From Myxococcales bacterium (GTDB taxonomy: Bacteria > Myxococcota > Myxococcia > Myxococcales > Anaeromyxobacteraceae): DNA of 15,624 nt. A program made the translations under genes and the position numbers. This document shows, in pieces, positions 1-8,100 of the stretch (its first letter is position 1; each line of letters opens with the position of its first letter). The notes beneath the pieces were generated by a model. The model ran no database searches. It was not told the DNA's origin and saw nothing but the letters and a program-made list of their open reading frames with translations. The DNA lies in the NCBI GenBank assembly GCA_021784495.1, contig JAJXSQ010000010.1:1-15624 (forward strand). The letters run 5' to 3'.

Positions 1-852
1 GCGGTGCTCGACGCCGCCGCCGATCTCGTCGACCTCCGCCACGGCCACGACATCGCCCTGGAGCGGGACCCGGCGGCCTCGGAGGCGCGCCAGGCGCTCC
101 TGGGGCGGCGCGCCGAGATCCCGGTCCAGTCTCCGGAGCTCGACCTCTCGCTCCCCGAGGCGAAGCGGCCGGAGCTCGGCCACGGCGCGCTCCGGCTCGG
201 GCTCGGCGGCGGCGCCTCCACCCAGGACGGCGGCTTCGCGGCGCTCGACTTCCGGCTCTGCCTCCACGACCTCGCCGACCCGCCCGACGGCTACCCCGAC
301 GGCGCGGCGATCGAGTTCCTCCCGGCGCGGCTCCGCTGGGCGTCGCGCCCCGGCCGGCTGGAGCTCGACGACGGCTCGCTGGTCCGCATCGTGTCGCTCT
401 CGCCGGTGACCGCCTTCGACCAGCGCGCCTCCTGGCACCTCCGGGTCGGGGCGACGACGGTGCGCGACGGCGGCTGCGACCGGTGCCTGGCCGGCGCGGT
501 CGGCGGGGGCGCGGGGCTGGACCTCGGCCTGGCCGGCGGCGCCCTCGACGCGGCGGCCTTCGGCGACGCCGAGCTCCTCGCCTCGCCGCGCCTCTCCGGC
601 GCCGGGGGGAGCGGCTGGCGCCCCGGGGTCGGCCCCTCCGGCCTGGTCCGGCTCCGGCTCGGGGAGGCGGCGGCGCTCCTGGCCGGCGGCGAGTGGCGCT
701 GGCTCCCCGACGCCCGCCCCGGCTCGACCTGGGGCGTGGACGGGACCCTCCGCCTCCACGTGCTCCGCCGGGTCTCGATCGGGCTGGAGGCGCGGGCCCG
801 GCCGGAGGAGCGCTCCGCCTCGCTGGTCGTCTTCCTCTTCGACGGACGGTGA
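1..852 (+). CDS. DUF4105/Lnb-type envelope protein, C-terminal part (5' end outside window)
   Basis: The reading frame is open from the first base, so this is the 3' part of a longer gene; the GTG at position 4 is probably internal. The visible 283 codons match the pattern I know from the C-terminal region of proteins with an N-terminal DUF4105 (Lnb periplasmic) domain, a region now called DUF7840. Codons 84-105 hold the signature FRLCLHDLADPPDGY followed by GAAIEF. After it come a SLSP segment near codon 133 and alternating Gly/Leu-rich strands that look like an outer-membrane or periplasmic beta structure. The chain ends in the beta-like LVVFLFDGR. The two cysteines of the GCDRC segment (about codons 158-161) are spaced as in related proteins. 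Biochemical function is unknown. The catalytic-looking N-terminal half is not in the window, so signal peptide and start cannot be judged. Family assignment is from recall of motifs. Confidence 0.72.
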   Translation, partial: AVLDAAADLVDLRHGHDIALERDPAASEARQALLGRRAEIPVQSPELDLSLPEAKRPELGHGALRLGLGGGASTQDGGFAALDFRLCLHDLADPPDGYPDGAAIEFLPARLRWASRPGRLELDDGSLVRIVSLSPVTAFDQRASWHLRVGATTVRDGGCDRCLAGAVGGGAGLDLGLAGGALDAAAFGDAELLASPRLSGAGGSGWRPGVGPSGLVRLRLGEAAALLAGGEWRWLPDARPGSTWGVDGTLRLHVLRRVSIGLEARARPEERSASLVVFLFDGR

Positions 853-913
853 GGGGCGCGGGGGCGGGGGGCGGCGCGCCGGGGTGGGGGGTGCGGCGCC
901 CGGCCGGTTCCCG

Positions 914-919
914 TAGAAT
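914..919 (+). promoter_or_regulatory. Candidate -10 box for the ior operon
   Basis: TAGAAT matches the sigma-70 -10 consensus at five of six positions and stands out in a GC-rich gap. A start near 926 would leave a leader of about 50 bases before iorA. No good -35 box lies 16-18 bases upstream, so the call is weak. Confidence 0.3.
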
Positions 920-974
920 GCGCGGCCCACGACCACCCGCGCCCGGGACGGGCGCCAGGGAGCGACAGCGCCAC

Positions 975-2597
975 ATGGATCGACGGCTCCTCTCCGGCGA
1001 CGAGGCGGTCGCCGCGGCCGCCCGCGACGCGGGCGTGCACCTCGCGACCGGCTACCCCGGCACCCCCTCGACCGAGATCCTCGAGGCGCTCGAGGCGCTG
1101 GGCGGCCCGGCGCGCTGGGCGCCGAACGAGAAGGTCGCGCTCGAGGTCGGGCTCGGCGCCGCCTTCGGCGGGGCGCGGGCGCTCGTCACCATGAAGCACG
1201 TCGGCCTGAACGTGGCCGCCGACCCGCTCTTCACCGCCGCCTACACCGGGGTCACCGGCGGGCTGGTGATCGTCTCCGCCGACGACCCGGGGATGGCCTC
1301 CTCGCAGAACGAGCAGGACTCCCGCCGCTACGCGATCGCCGCCGGCCTCCCCTGCCTGGTCCCGTCCGACTCCCAGGAGGCCTACGACCTGGCGCTCGAG
1401 GCCTTCGCCCTCTCCGAGCGCGCCGCCCTCCCGGTGATCCTCCGGATGACCACCCGGGTGTGCCACTCGAAGTCGATCGTGGACCTCCGCCCGGCGCCGC
1501 CGCCGCCCGCGCCGCCGGCCTTCGTCCGCGACATCCCGGGGCGGGTGATGATCCCGGCCTTCGCCCGGCCGGCCCACCGCCGCCTGCGGGCCAAGCTCGC
1601 CGGGCTCGAGGCCGAGGCGGGCCGGCCCCCGTTCCTCGTCCGCCGGGAGGGCGGACCGGCGCTCGGGGTGATCGCCGACGGCGTCGCCGCGCGCCACGTC
1701 CGCGAGGCGGCCCCCGGGGCCGCGCTCCTCGAGCCGAAGCTGGTCCACCCGCTCCCCCTCGAGGCGCTGCGGGCCTTCGCCGCCTCGGTCGAGCGCTGCG
1801 TCGTCGTCGAGGAGGGGGACCCGGTGATCGCCGACGCCTGCCGCGCCGCGGGGATCCCGGTGGCGCGGACGCCGGGCCAGTTCCGCTTCGGCGAGCTGAC
1901 GGTGGCGCGGGTCCGCCGCCTCCTCGCCGGCGACGAGACCCCGGAGGCGGAGCCGCCGCGCGGGCAGCCCCCCCGGCTGTGCGACGCCTGCCCCTACCAC
2001 CCGGTCTACGCGACGCTCCGCAAGCTCGACTGCATCGTCGCCGGCGACATCGGCTGCTACTCGCTGGGCGTCCTGCCGCCCTACCACGCGATGGACACCC
2101 TGGTGGCGATGGGGGCCTCGCTCGGGGTCGGGCTCGGGCTGCGCCACGTCCTCCCCGAGGGCGAGGCGCGGCGGGTGGTCTCGCTCATCGGCGACTCCAC
2201 CTTCGCCCACTCCGGCCTCTCCGGGCTGGTGGAGATGGTCTACAACCCGCCCGCCTCGGGCCACGTGCTGCTGGTCCTCGACAACGGCACCACCGCCATG
2301 ACCGGCCAGCAGGAGCACCCGGCCACCGGCCGCACCCTCGACCACCGCGCCACCGGGCGGCTCTCCATCGAGGGGGTCGCCCGGGCGCTCGGGGTGCCGA
2401 ACGTCGACGTGGTCGACCCGGTCGAGGACCCGGCCGGCTTCGAGGCGCTCCTCGTCGACCGGCTCGGCCGGCGGGAGCTGTCGGTGATCGTCACCCGGCG
2501 CGCCTGCATCCTCGCGGCGGCCGACATCCGGCGCTGGGAGGAGGCGGCGGGCGCCGCCTGCGCCGCGGCGCCCGCGCCGGGCGGGGAGGCCGCGTGA
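975..2597 (+). CDS. iorA: Indolepyruvate/arylpyruvate:ferredoxin oxidoreductase, alpha subunit, lacking the C-terminal ferredoxin domain
   Basis: 540 residues. IorA with IorB oxidatively decarboxylates arylpyruvates and CoA to arylacetyl-CoA and CO2 in the cytoplasm, using thiamine diphosphate (TPP) and an electron carrier. The N-terminal pyrimidine-binding domain has GYPGTPSTEI (26-35) and the NEKVALE segment whose Glu52 should activate TPP. The TPP/Mg domain has GDSTFAHSG (406-414), followed by VYN, and the IorA-typical DNGTTAMTGQQEHP. Cys336, Cys339, Cys361 and Cys511 are placed like the four ligands of the proximal [4Fe-4S] cluster in this superfamily. Family members usually run past 600 residues and end with two CxxCxxCxxxC clusters. 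Here the chain stops soon after Cys511 with an Ala/Glu-rich tail and no such motif. ATG 975 is chosen because homology begins there; AGGGAG lies 12 bases upstream. The frame is open far upstream (to 483), but that part is out-of-frame shadow of the preceding gene. The stop overlaps the iorB start. Confidence 0.9.
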   Translation: MDRRLLSGDEAVAAAARDAGVHLATGYPGTPSTEILEALEALGGPARWAPNEKVALEVGLGAAFGGARALVTMKHVGLNVAADPLFTAAYTGVTGGLVIVSADDPGMASSQNEQDSRRYAIAAGLPCLVPSDSQEAYDLALEAFALSERAALPVILRMTTRVCHSKSIVDLRPAPPPPAPPAFVRDIPGRVMIPAFARPAHRRLRAKLAGLEAEAGRPPFLVRREGGPALGVIADGVAARHVREAAPGAALLEPKLVHPLPLEALRAFAASVERCVVVEEGDPVIADACRAAGIPVARTPGQFRFGELTVARVRRLLAGDETPEAEPPRGQPPRLCDACPYHPVYATLRKLDCIVAGDIGCYSLGVLPPYHAMDTLVAMGASLGVGLGLRHVLPEGEARRVVSLIGDSTFAHSGLSGLVEMVYNPPASGHVLLVLDNGTTAMTGQQEHPATGRTLDHRATGRLSIEGVARALGVPNVDVVDPVEDPAGFEALLVDRLGRRELSVIVTRRACILAAADIRRWEEAAGAACAAAPAPGGEAA

Positions 2598-3079
2598 GCC
2601 GGGGTGGACGGGTGGTGAACGTGGTGATCGCGGGGCTCGGCGGCCAGGGGGTGCTCACCGCCTCCGACATCCTCGCCGGCGCCGCCTTCCGCGCCGGCCT
2701 CGACGTGAAGAAGGCCGAGGTCCACGGGATGAGCCAGCGGGGCGGCTCGGTCACCTCCGACGTCCGCTTCGGGCCGGAGGTGCTCTCCCCCATGGTGCCG
2801 GCGGGCGAGGCCGACTTCCTCCTGGTCCTCGAGCCCTCGGAGGTCGCCGGCAACCGCCCGGCGCTCGCCCCGGGCGGCCTGCTCGTCCCGCCCGACGCGG
2901 TGGCGGTCGGCGCGCTCCCCAACCGGCGCTCGCTCAACGTCGCGCTCCTCGGGGTGCTCGCCGCCCGGCTCGACCTCCCCGAGGCCTGCTGGCTCGACGC
3001 GCTCCGGGAGGCGCTCCCGGCCCGGCTCCTCGGGGTGAACGAGAAGGCCTTCCGCATCGGCAGGGAGACGGCGCGATGA
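2594..3079 (+). CDS. iorB: Indolepyruvate oxidoreductase, beta (gamma-type) subunit
   Basis: 161 residues, the partner of IorA. It is the OFOR gamma-type domain that packs on the TPP subunit and helps to bind CoA. Visible family motifs are VVIAGLGGQGVLT (10-22) and EVHGMSQRGGSV (42-53). These are followed by DVRFG and a C-terminal SLNVALLGVLA helix. The GTG start at 2594 overlaps the iorA TGA by four bases (GTGA) and has GGGGAGG at 2583-2589, four bases before it. GTG 2612 or 2615 is an alternative that would trim six or seven residues. At 161 residues it is shorter than many IorB proteins (about 190-200). It has one cysteine, so it cannot supply the iron-sulfur clusters missing from IorA. 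The 3' end overlaps paaK by four bases (ATGA), which suggests translational coupling along the operon. Confidence 0.9.
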   Translation: MSRGGRVVNVVIAGLGGQGVLTASDILAGAAFRAGLDVKKAEVHGMSQRGGSVTSDVRFGPEVLSPMVPAGEADFLLVLEPSEVAGNRPALAPGGLLVPPDAVAVGALPNRRSLNVALLGVLAARLDLPEACWLDALREALPARLLGVNEKAFRIGRETAR

Positions 3080-4401
3080 GCTCCACCTGGAACGACGCCC
3101 CCGGGGGCTTCCACCCGGTCAGCGCGCCCGACTACCTGCCCCGCGCGCAGCTGGAGGCGCTCCAGCTCGGCCGCCTCCAGGCGATCGTCCGGCGGGCCTA
3201 CCAGCGGGTGCCGCTCTTCCGCGAGCGGATGGAGGCGCGCCGCCTGGGCCCGGACTCGCTCCGCGCCCTGCCCGACCTGGGGGCCCTCCCCTTCACGGTG
3301 AAGGCCGACCTCCGCGACACCTACCCCTTCGGCCTCTTCGCCTCGCCGATGGAGGAGGTGGTCCGGCTCCACGCCTCCTCGGGCACCACCGGAAAGCCGA
3401 TCGTGGTCGCCTACACCGAGGCCGACCTCCAGGTCTGGACCAGCGTCATGGTGCGGGCCTTCGCCGCCTGCGGTCTCCACCGCGGCGACGTGATCCAGAA
3501 CGCCTACGGCTACGGCCTCTTCACCGGCGGGCTGGGGGCCCACTACGGGGCCGAGGCGCTCGGGGCGACGGTGATCCCCATCTCCGGCGGGAACACCGAG
3601 CGGCAGCTCATGGTCCTCCAGGACTTCGGGGTGACCGCCATCTGCTGCACCCCGTCGTACATGGTCCACCTGGTCGAGCGGGCCCGGGAGAGCGGCATCG
3701 GCCTCGGCAAGCTCGCCGTCGGGGTCTTCGGCGCCGAGCCCTGGAGCGAGGGGATGCGCCGGCACATCCAGGACGCCGCCGGGATCCGCGCCCACGACAT
3801 CTACGGCCTCTCGGAGATCGTCGGGCCGGGCGTCGGGATCGAGTGCCTCCACCGCGACGGCCTCCACCTCTTCGAGGACCACTTCTACCCGGAGATCGTC
3901 GACCCGGAGACCGGCGCCGTCCTCCCCGACGGCAGCGAGGGGGAGCTGGTCCTCACCACCCTCTCCAAGCAGGCGATGCCGATGATCCGGTACCGGACCC
4001 GCGACGTCACCGCCATCCTGCCCGAGCCCTGCCGCTGCGGCCGGACCCTCCGGCGGATCCGGCGGATCGGCCGGCGCGCCGACGACATGTTCATCATCCG
4101 GGGGGTGAACGTCTTCCCCTCGCAGGTGGAGGCGGCGCTCCTGCAGGCGGAGGGGACGCTCCCGCACTACCAGATCGTCCTCACCCGCGCCCACGGCCTC
4201 GACGAGATGGAGGTCCAGGTGGAGGTCACCGGGGCGCTCTTCTCCGACCGGATCGGCGGGCTGGAGGCGCTCCAGGCGAAGATCGCCGACGCCGTCGAGC
4301 ACGTCGTCGGCCTGCGGGTGAAGATCCACCTGGCGGCCCCCCACACCCTCCCCCGCAGCGAGGGGAAGGCGCGGCGGGTCGTCGATCGGCGGGACCCCTG
4401 A
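3076..4401 (+). CDS. paaK: Phenylacetate-CoA ligase (arylacetate:CoA ligase, AMP-forming)
   Basis: 441 residues, the normal length for PaaK. The enzyme activates phenylacetate or related arylacetates with ATP and CoA to arylacetyl-CoA, AMP and PPi in the cytoplasm. It is an ANL-superfamily adenylating enzyme. Visible motifs are HASSGTTGKP (99-108, ATP phosphate loop), YGLSE (243-247, adenine and acyl-adenylate site), YRTRD ending at Asp310 (ribose contact) and DDMFIIRGVNVFPSQ (from 336, hinge and start of the mobile C-terminal domain). A C-terminal SEGKARR carries Lys431, placed like the adenylation lysine. An EPCRCGRTL segment near 316-324 is typical of PaaK. The ATG overlaps the iorB stop, so synthesis is probably coupled to the oxidoreductase. 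With IOR it connects arylpyruvate, arylacetyl-CoA and free arylacetate. Exact substrate (phenyl-, hydroxyphenyl- or indoleacetate) cannot be read from sequence. Confidence 0.95.
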   Translation: MSSTWNDAPGGFHPVSAPDYLPRAQLEALQLGRLQAIVRRAYQRVPLFRERMEARRLGPDSLRALPDLGALPFTVKADLRDTYPFGLFASPMEEVVRLHASSGTTGKPIVVAYTEADLQVWTSVMVRAFAACGLHRGDVIQNAYGYGLFTGGLGAHYGAEALGATVIPISGGNTERQLMVLQDFGVTAICCTPSYMVHLVERARESGIGLGKLAVGVFGAEPWSEGMRRHIQDAAGIRAHDIYGLSEIVGPGVGIECLHRDGLHLFEDHFYPEIVDPETGAVLPDGSEGELVLTTLSKQAMPMIRYRTRDVTAILPEPCRCGRTLRRIRRIGRRADDMFIIRGVNVFPSQVEAALLQAEGTLPHYQIVLTRAHGLDEMEVQVEVTGALFSDRIGGLEALQAKIADAVEHVVGLRVKIHLAAPHTLPRSEGKARRVVDRRDP

Positions 4402-4438
4402 CCGGGCCCCGCCGCCACGCCGCGCCGGGGAGGCCACC

Positions 4439-4882
4439 GTGACCGTCCGCCAGCTCTCGCTCTTCCTCGAGAACCGCCCCGGCCAGCTCCGCGTCCCCTG
4501 CCGCGCCCTCGGCGAGGCCGGCCTCGACGTCCTCACCATGTCCCTCGCCGACACCCGCGAGTTCGGGATCCTGCGGCTGGTGGTCGAGGACTGGGCGCGG
4601 GCCCGGGCGGTGCTCGAGGCCGCCGGCCAGGTGGTGAACGTCACCGACCTCCTCGCCATCGACGTGCCGGCGCGGCCGGGCGGCCTGGCCGAGGTGCTCG
4701 GGGCCCTCGAGCGGGCCGGGCTGGGGATCGAGTACATGTACCCGTTCACCACGGGTGACCGGGAGGGGCGGGCGACGCTGCTCTTCCGGGTCGAGGATCC
4801 GGCTTCGGCGGCGCCCCGCCTCGCGGCCGCCGGCGTCCCGGTGGTGGCCGCCGCCGAGCTCTTCCGCCGGCGGCGCGGCTGA
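4439..4882 (+). CDS. Tandem ACT-domain protein, last gene of the ior-paaK operon
   Basis: 147 residues made of two ACT modules. The first (about 3-70) starts QLSLFLENRPGQL and contains VLTMSLADTREFGILRL. The second (about 71-143) starts LAIDVPARPGGL and contains YMYPFTTG. ACT domains bind small ligands, usually amino acids, at the dimer interface. Stand-alone tandem ACT proteins of this type commonly sit beside paaK and ior genes. No catalytic or DNA-binding domain is attached, so an allosteric or sensor role toward IOR or PaaK, perhaps reading an aromatic amino acid, is inference. The GTG start at 4439 is supported by GGGGAGG at 4427-4433, five bases upstream, and lies 37 bases after the paaK stop. 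The tail is basic (LFRRRRG). A strong hairpin follows 25 bases after the stop. Confidence 0.85.
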   Translation: MTVRQLSLFLENRPGQLRVPCRALGEAGLDVLTMSLADTREFGILRLVVEDWARARAVLEAAGQVVNVTDLLAIDVPARPGGLAEVLGALERAGLGIEYMYPFTTGDREGRATLLFRVEDPASAAPRLAAAGVPVVAAAELFRRRRG

Positions 4883-4907
4883 TCTCCCCGCGGTGAAGCG
4901 CGCCCGA

Positions 4908-4951
4908 GGGGCGCGGGCGGTCCGTCGCGGGCGGCGACCGCCCCGCGCCCC
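4908..4951 (+). terminator. Strong GC hairpin after the ior-paaK-ACT operon
   Basis: The arm GGGGCGCGGGCGGTC (4908-4922) pairs with GACCGCCCCGCGCCCC (4936-4951) with one bulged C, around a 13-base loop. It begins 25 bases after the ACT gene stop. No T-tract follows, as is common in very GC-rich genomes, so it may terminate, stall or protect the 3' end. Function is inferred from position and stem length. Confidence 0.5.
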
Positions 4952-5092
4952 CCGCGCCGGGAGCGGTCCCTCGCGCTCGCGCCCGCCATGGCGCGGCGCG
5001 TCTTCTCCCTTCGCCCGACCCCGTGCGGGCCGCTCTCGACCTCTTTCGGGGAGGGCCCATCCGGCGCCTTCCGGGGCGCAGGCGGTCTTTGA

Positions 5093-5121
5093 TTGACTTC
5101 CTTTTCCGGCGGAACCAAACA
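5093..5121 (+). promoter_or_regulatory. Candidate promoter or operator upstream of the lipase-FadL operon
   Basis: TTGACT at 5093-5098 matches the -35 consensus at five of six positions. At 17 bases spacing only CAAACA is found, a poor -10 box. Between them lies a short perfect inverted repeat, TTCCG-g-CGGAA (5104-5114), which could be an operator. The patch is the only A/T-enriched part of the gap, about 80-100 bases upstream of the lipase start. Confidence 0.25.
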
Positions 5122-5199
5122 GGAAGGGCCGCCGATTCCAGAATCCATCGCCGCCCCCGCGCCGCTCGAAGAGCCGCTCGCCGTCCCGAGGAGACCTCG

Positions 5200-8100
5200 A
5201 TGTCAATCCGCCGAGCCGGAAGCCTGGCCGCCGCCTTCGCACTCGCGGCCTGCACCAACGTGTCGCAGACGACGCCCCCGTCCACGCTGGTCATCGCGAC
5301 CTTCGACCCGACCACCTCGACCATCCCGCTGCCGAACGACCTGGCGCTCCAGGCGGCGCCGTCGCTCCCGGCCGGCGCGCAGCAGCAGCTCCTGCAGGCC
5401 TTCGCCACCGCCGGCGGCTTCCCCGACGACCAGGAGGTGGCCATCACCATCCCGCTGCGGACGCTCACCTACGACGCGGCGACCCGGCTCTACACGACCG
5501 GGACGCCGCCGACCGTCGACCTGACGACGGTCACCGCGAGCACGGTGACGATCCAGCCGCTGAACGCCGCGGCCGGGGCCGCGCCGATCGCCTTCGACGC
5601 GGTGGCGACGCCCGGGCTCCTCACGCTCCGGGTGAAGGCCGCGGCGGACGGCAGCCGCCACTGGAAGCCGGGCGGGCGCTACGCGGTCGCGGTCCGCGGC
5701 GGGGCGAACGGCGTGAAGACCACCGGCGGGCTCCCCATCGCGCCCGACGAGCCGATCGCGCTCGTCGCGCCGGACGTCACCCTCCTCGACAAGGAGCACC
5801 AGCCGCCCGGCTTCACCGCCGCGCAGGCGGCGGCCGCCGAGGGGCTGCGGCTCCTCTACGCCACCCCGCTCTCCTGGTGCGTCCTGGGCGGCGCCTGGAA
5901 CCCGCCGCTCCCCCCGGCCCCCGCGACCGCCTGCGGCGCCGCGCCGGCCTCGAGCGCCTTCGCCGCCGTCTCGACCGCCTTCCCCTCGACCGAGATCGCC
6001 TCCATCCAGACCTTCGGGGTCGAGGGCGGGACCCACGTCGCCGGCGACCCGGGCGCCGGGCAGATCCCGCTCCCCTCCGACTTCCTGCTCGATCCCACGA
6101 CCGGCCTCGTCCAGAACCTCCCCGCCTTCGGCGCCGCCGCCCCGGGGCTCGCCACCCTCGACGGCTTCTCCACCACCGGCATGATGGTGGCCCAGACCAC
6201 CGCGCCCGTCGACGCGACCACCATCAGCCGCGGCAGCGTCCTCCTCTTCGACCTCGGGCCGGTCGCCGCCCCCTCCCCGGCGCCCACCTACCTGAACGAC
6301 GTCGCCTCCGCGCTCGGCGCCGGCACCCCGGCCGCCGCCGCCTACCTCACCGAGCCGCCGCAGATCGTCGAGACGGTCGGCGCCGCCCAGCTGAGCACCG
6401 CCATCGGCCTGCAGCCGGCCGTCCCGGTCCCGACCGGCACCGCCGCCGGCACCCTCTACCTCCCGCCGCTCGGCGAGCACCACCGCTACGCCGTCGTCGT
6501 CACCGACCGGGTGAAGGACGCCGCCGGCCGGCCGCTCACCCGCGGCACCCTCGGCGACCTCCTCTTCACCGTCACCGGCTCCCTCGTCGACGGGAGCGGC
6601 CACTCGACGGTGGTCGGGGTGTCCGACGCCAACGCGGCGGGGCTCCAGGCGCTCAAGACGGGCCTGGCGCCGCTCCTCGCCGGCCTGCCGACCCTCACCG
6701 GCGACGCGACGCTCACCGCCGACCACGTGGTCATGGCCTACACGGTGACCACCCAGTCGTTCCTGCAGGTCGCCGCCCAGCTGCCGGCCATCCCCTACCA
6801 GATCGAGGCGGCGACCAACACCGCCATCTTCACCGCCACCACCGCGCCCGTCGGCTTCGACACCAACGCCACCTTCGGGATCCCGATGGCCGCCTTCCCC
6901 GACGTCCAGGCCTTCCTCTCGGTGCCGGTCAACACCTTCTTCGCCCTCGACCCGGCGACCGGCGCCTTCGTCTCGAACCTCGGCAGCCTCGCGACCTGGT
7001 CTCCGAACCAGGTCCTGGCCGACATCCAGCAGCCGATCAACACCCTCCTCGCCGTCCCCAAGGCGGTCGGCGGCGTCACCTGCTCCGCGACCACGCCGTG
7101 CCCGCCCTCGCCGCTCGTCGTCTTCCACCACGGGCTCGACGGCAGCCACTACCAGATGCTCCCGGTCGCGGACGCGCTCGCCGCCCACGGGTTCGTGGTG
7201 ATCGCCACCGACGCCCCCTTCCACGGCGACCGGGCCTACTGCGAGCAGAACTCCGACTGCGTGACGGCGACCGGCGGCCCCGGCACCTGCACCCCGCAGA
7301 CCCTCCCCGCACCGGCGCCCGCGGGCACGCCGAACCAGGTCGCCCCGGCCCTCTGCGGCGCGGGGGAGACGCTCAGCCTGTCCACCGACCTCTCGACCCA
7401 GGCCTCCGGCAACTACTTCATCTCGGCCAACTTCTTCCGGATCCGGGACGTGATCCGGCAGGACCTGATCGACCAGTCGGCGCTCGTCCTGGCCGCGGCC
7501 CGCCCGCCCGTGGGGATGCCGCAGCCGGCGGCGAACGGGATCGCGCTGGCGCTCGGCGGGCTCGGCGTCACCGTCGACCCGACCCGCGTCTACTTCGCCG
7601 GGATCTCGCTCGGCGGGATCATCGGGACGGACATCGTCGCCACCAACCCGCGCTTCTCGCGGGCGGTGCTCAACGTGCCCGGCGGCACGCTCACCGACGT
7701 CTTCACCACCTCCCCCGCCTTCCAGGTCCGGGTGGACGCCCTCTTCGCGACGCTCATCCCCGGCTTCACGCCGCAGGCGATCGACCCGACGAACGCCGCC
7801 TTCGACCCGGCCATCGCCGCCCAGTACCTGCAGACCCTGGTCGTCGCCAAGTGGATCCTCGACCCGGCCGACCCCATCAACTTCGCCGGCCACGTCGCCA
7901 CCAAGGCGGCCGACCCCACCTTCGCCGGCCTGCTCGGCCCGCTCGGGAGCGCGACCACCGCCGCGCTCGGCCAGTACATCCTCGACGACGGCGTCGTCCC
8001 CAACCCCTACAACCTGCTGCTGCTCACCAACACCGGCGCGCCGCCCATCCCCTTCACCGAGTACGTGAGCGCCTCGCTCTCCACCCCGGCGAACGGCGGC

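Larger units (their letters stand above)
4883..5199. other. Non-coding interval between the ior operon and the lipase operon
   Basis: This 317-base gap holds the hairpin at 4908-4951. A long C/G-rich stretch with no convincing small gene follows. The only T/A-enriched patch is near 5087-5120, described as a promoter candidate. The lipase reading frame stays open upstream to 5023, but the residues before ATG 5200 are low-complexity Arg/Pro/Ala with no export signal, so I read them as leader rather than protein. Confidence 0.55.

Noticed and set aside
2540..2640. A frameshift that could have cut off the IorA ferredoxin domain
   Set aside because: The sequence directly after the iorA stop encodes IorB in its proper frame, and no frame in this stretch shows a cysteine-rich ferredoxin motif. 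The short C-terminus is therefore a real gene boundary in this sequence.
5023..5199. An N-terminal extension of the lipase to an earlier in-frame start
   Set aside because: The extra 59 codons are Arg/Pro/Ala-rich and would bury the lipoprotein signal. ATG 5200 has a good ribosome site and an ideal lipobox.
4883..5199. Small ORF or structured RNA in the intergenic gap
   Set aside because: The short open frames here run into neighbouring genes or are Arg-rich low complexity. Apart from the hairpin and the T/A-enriched patch I see no recognisable RNA structure.
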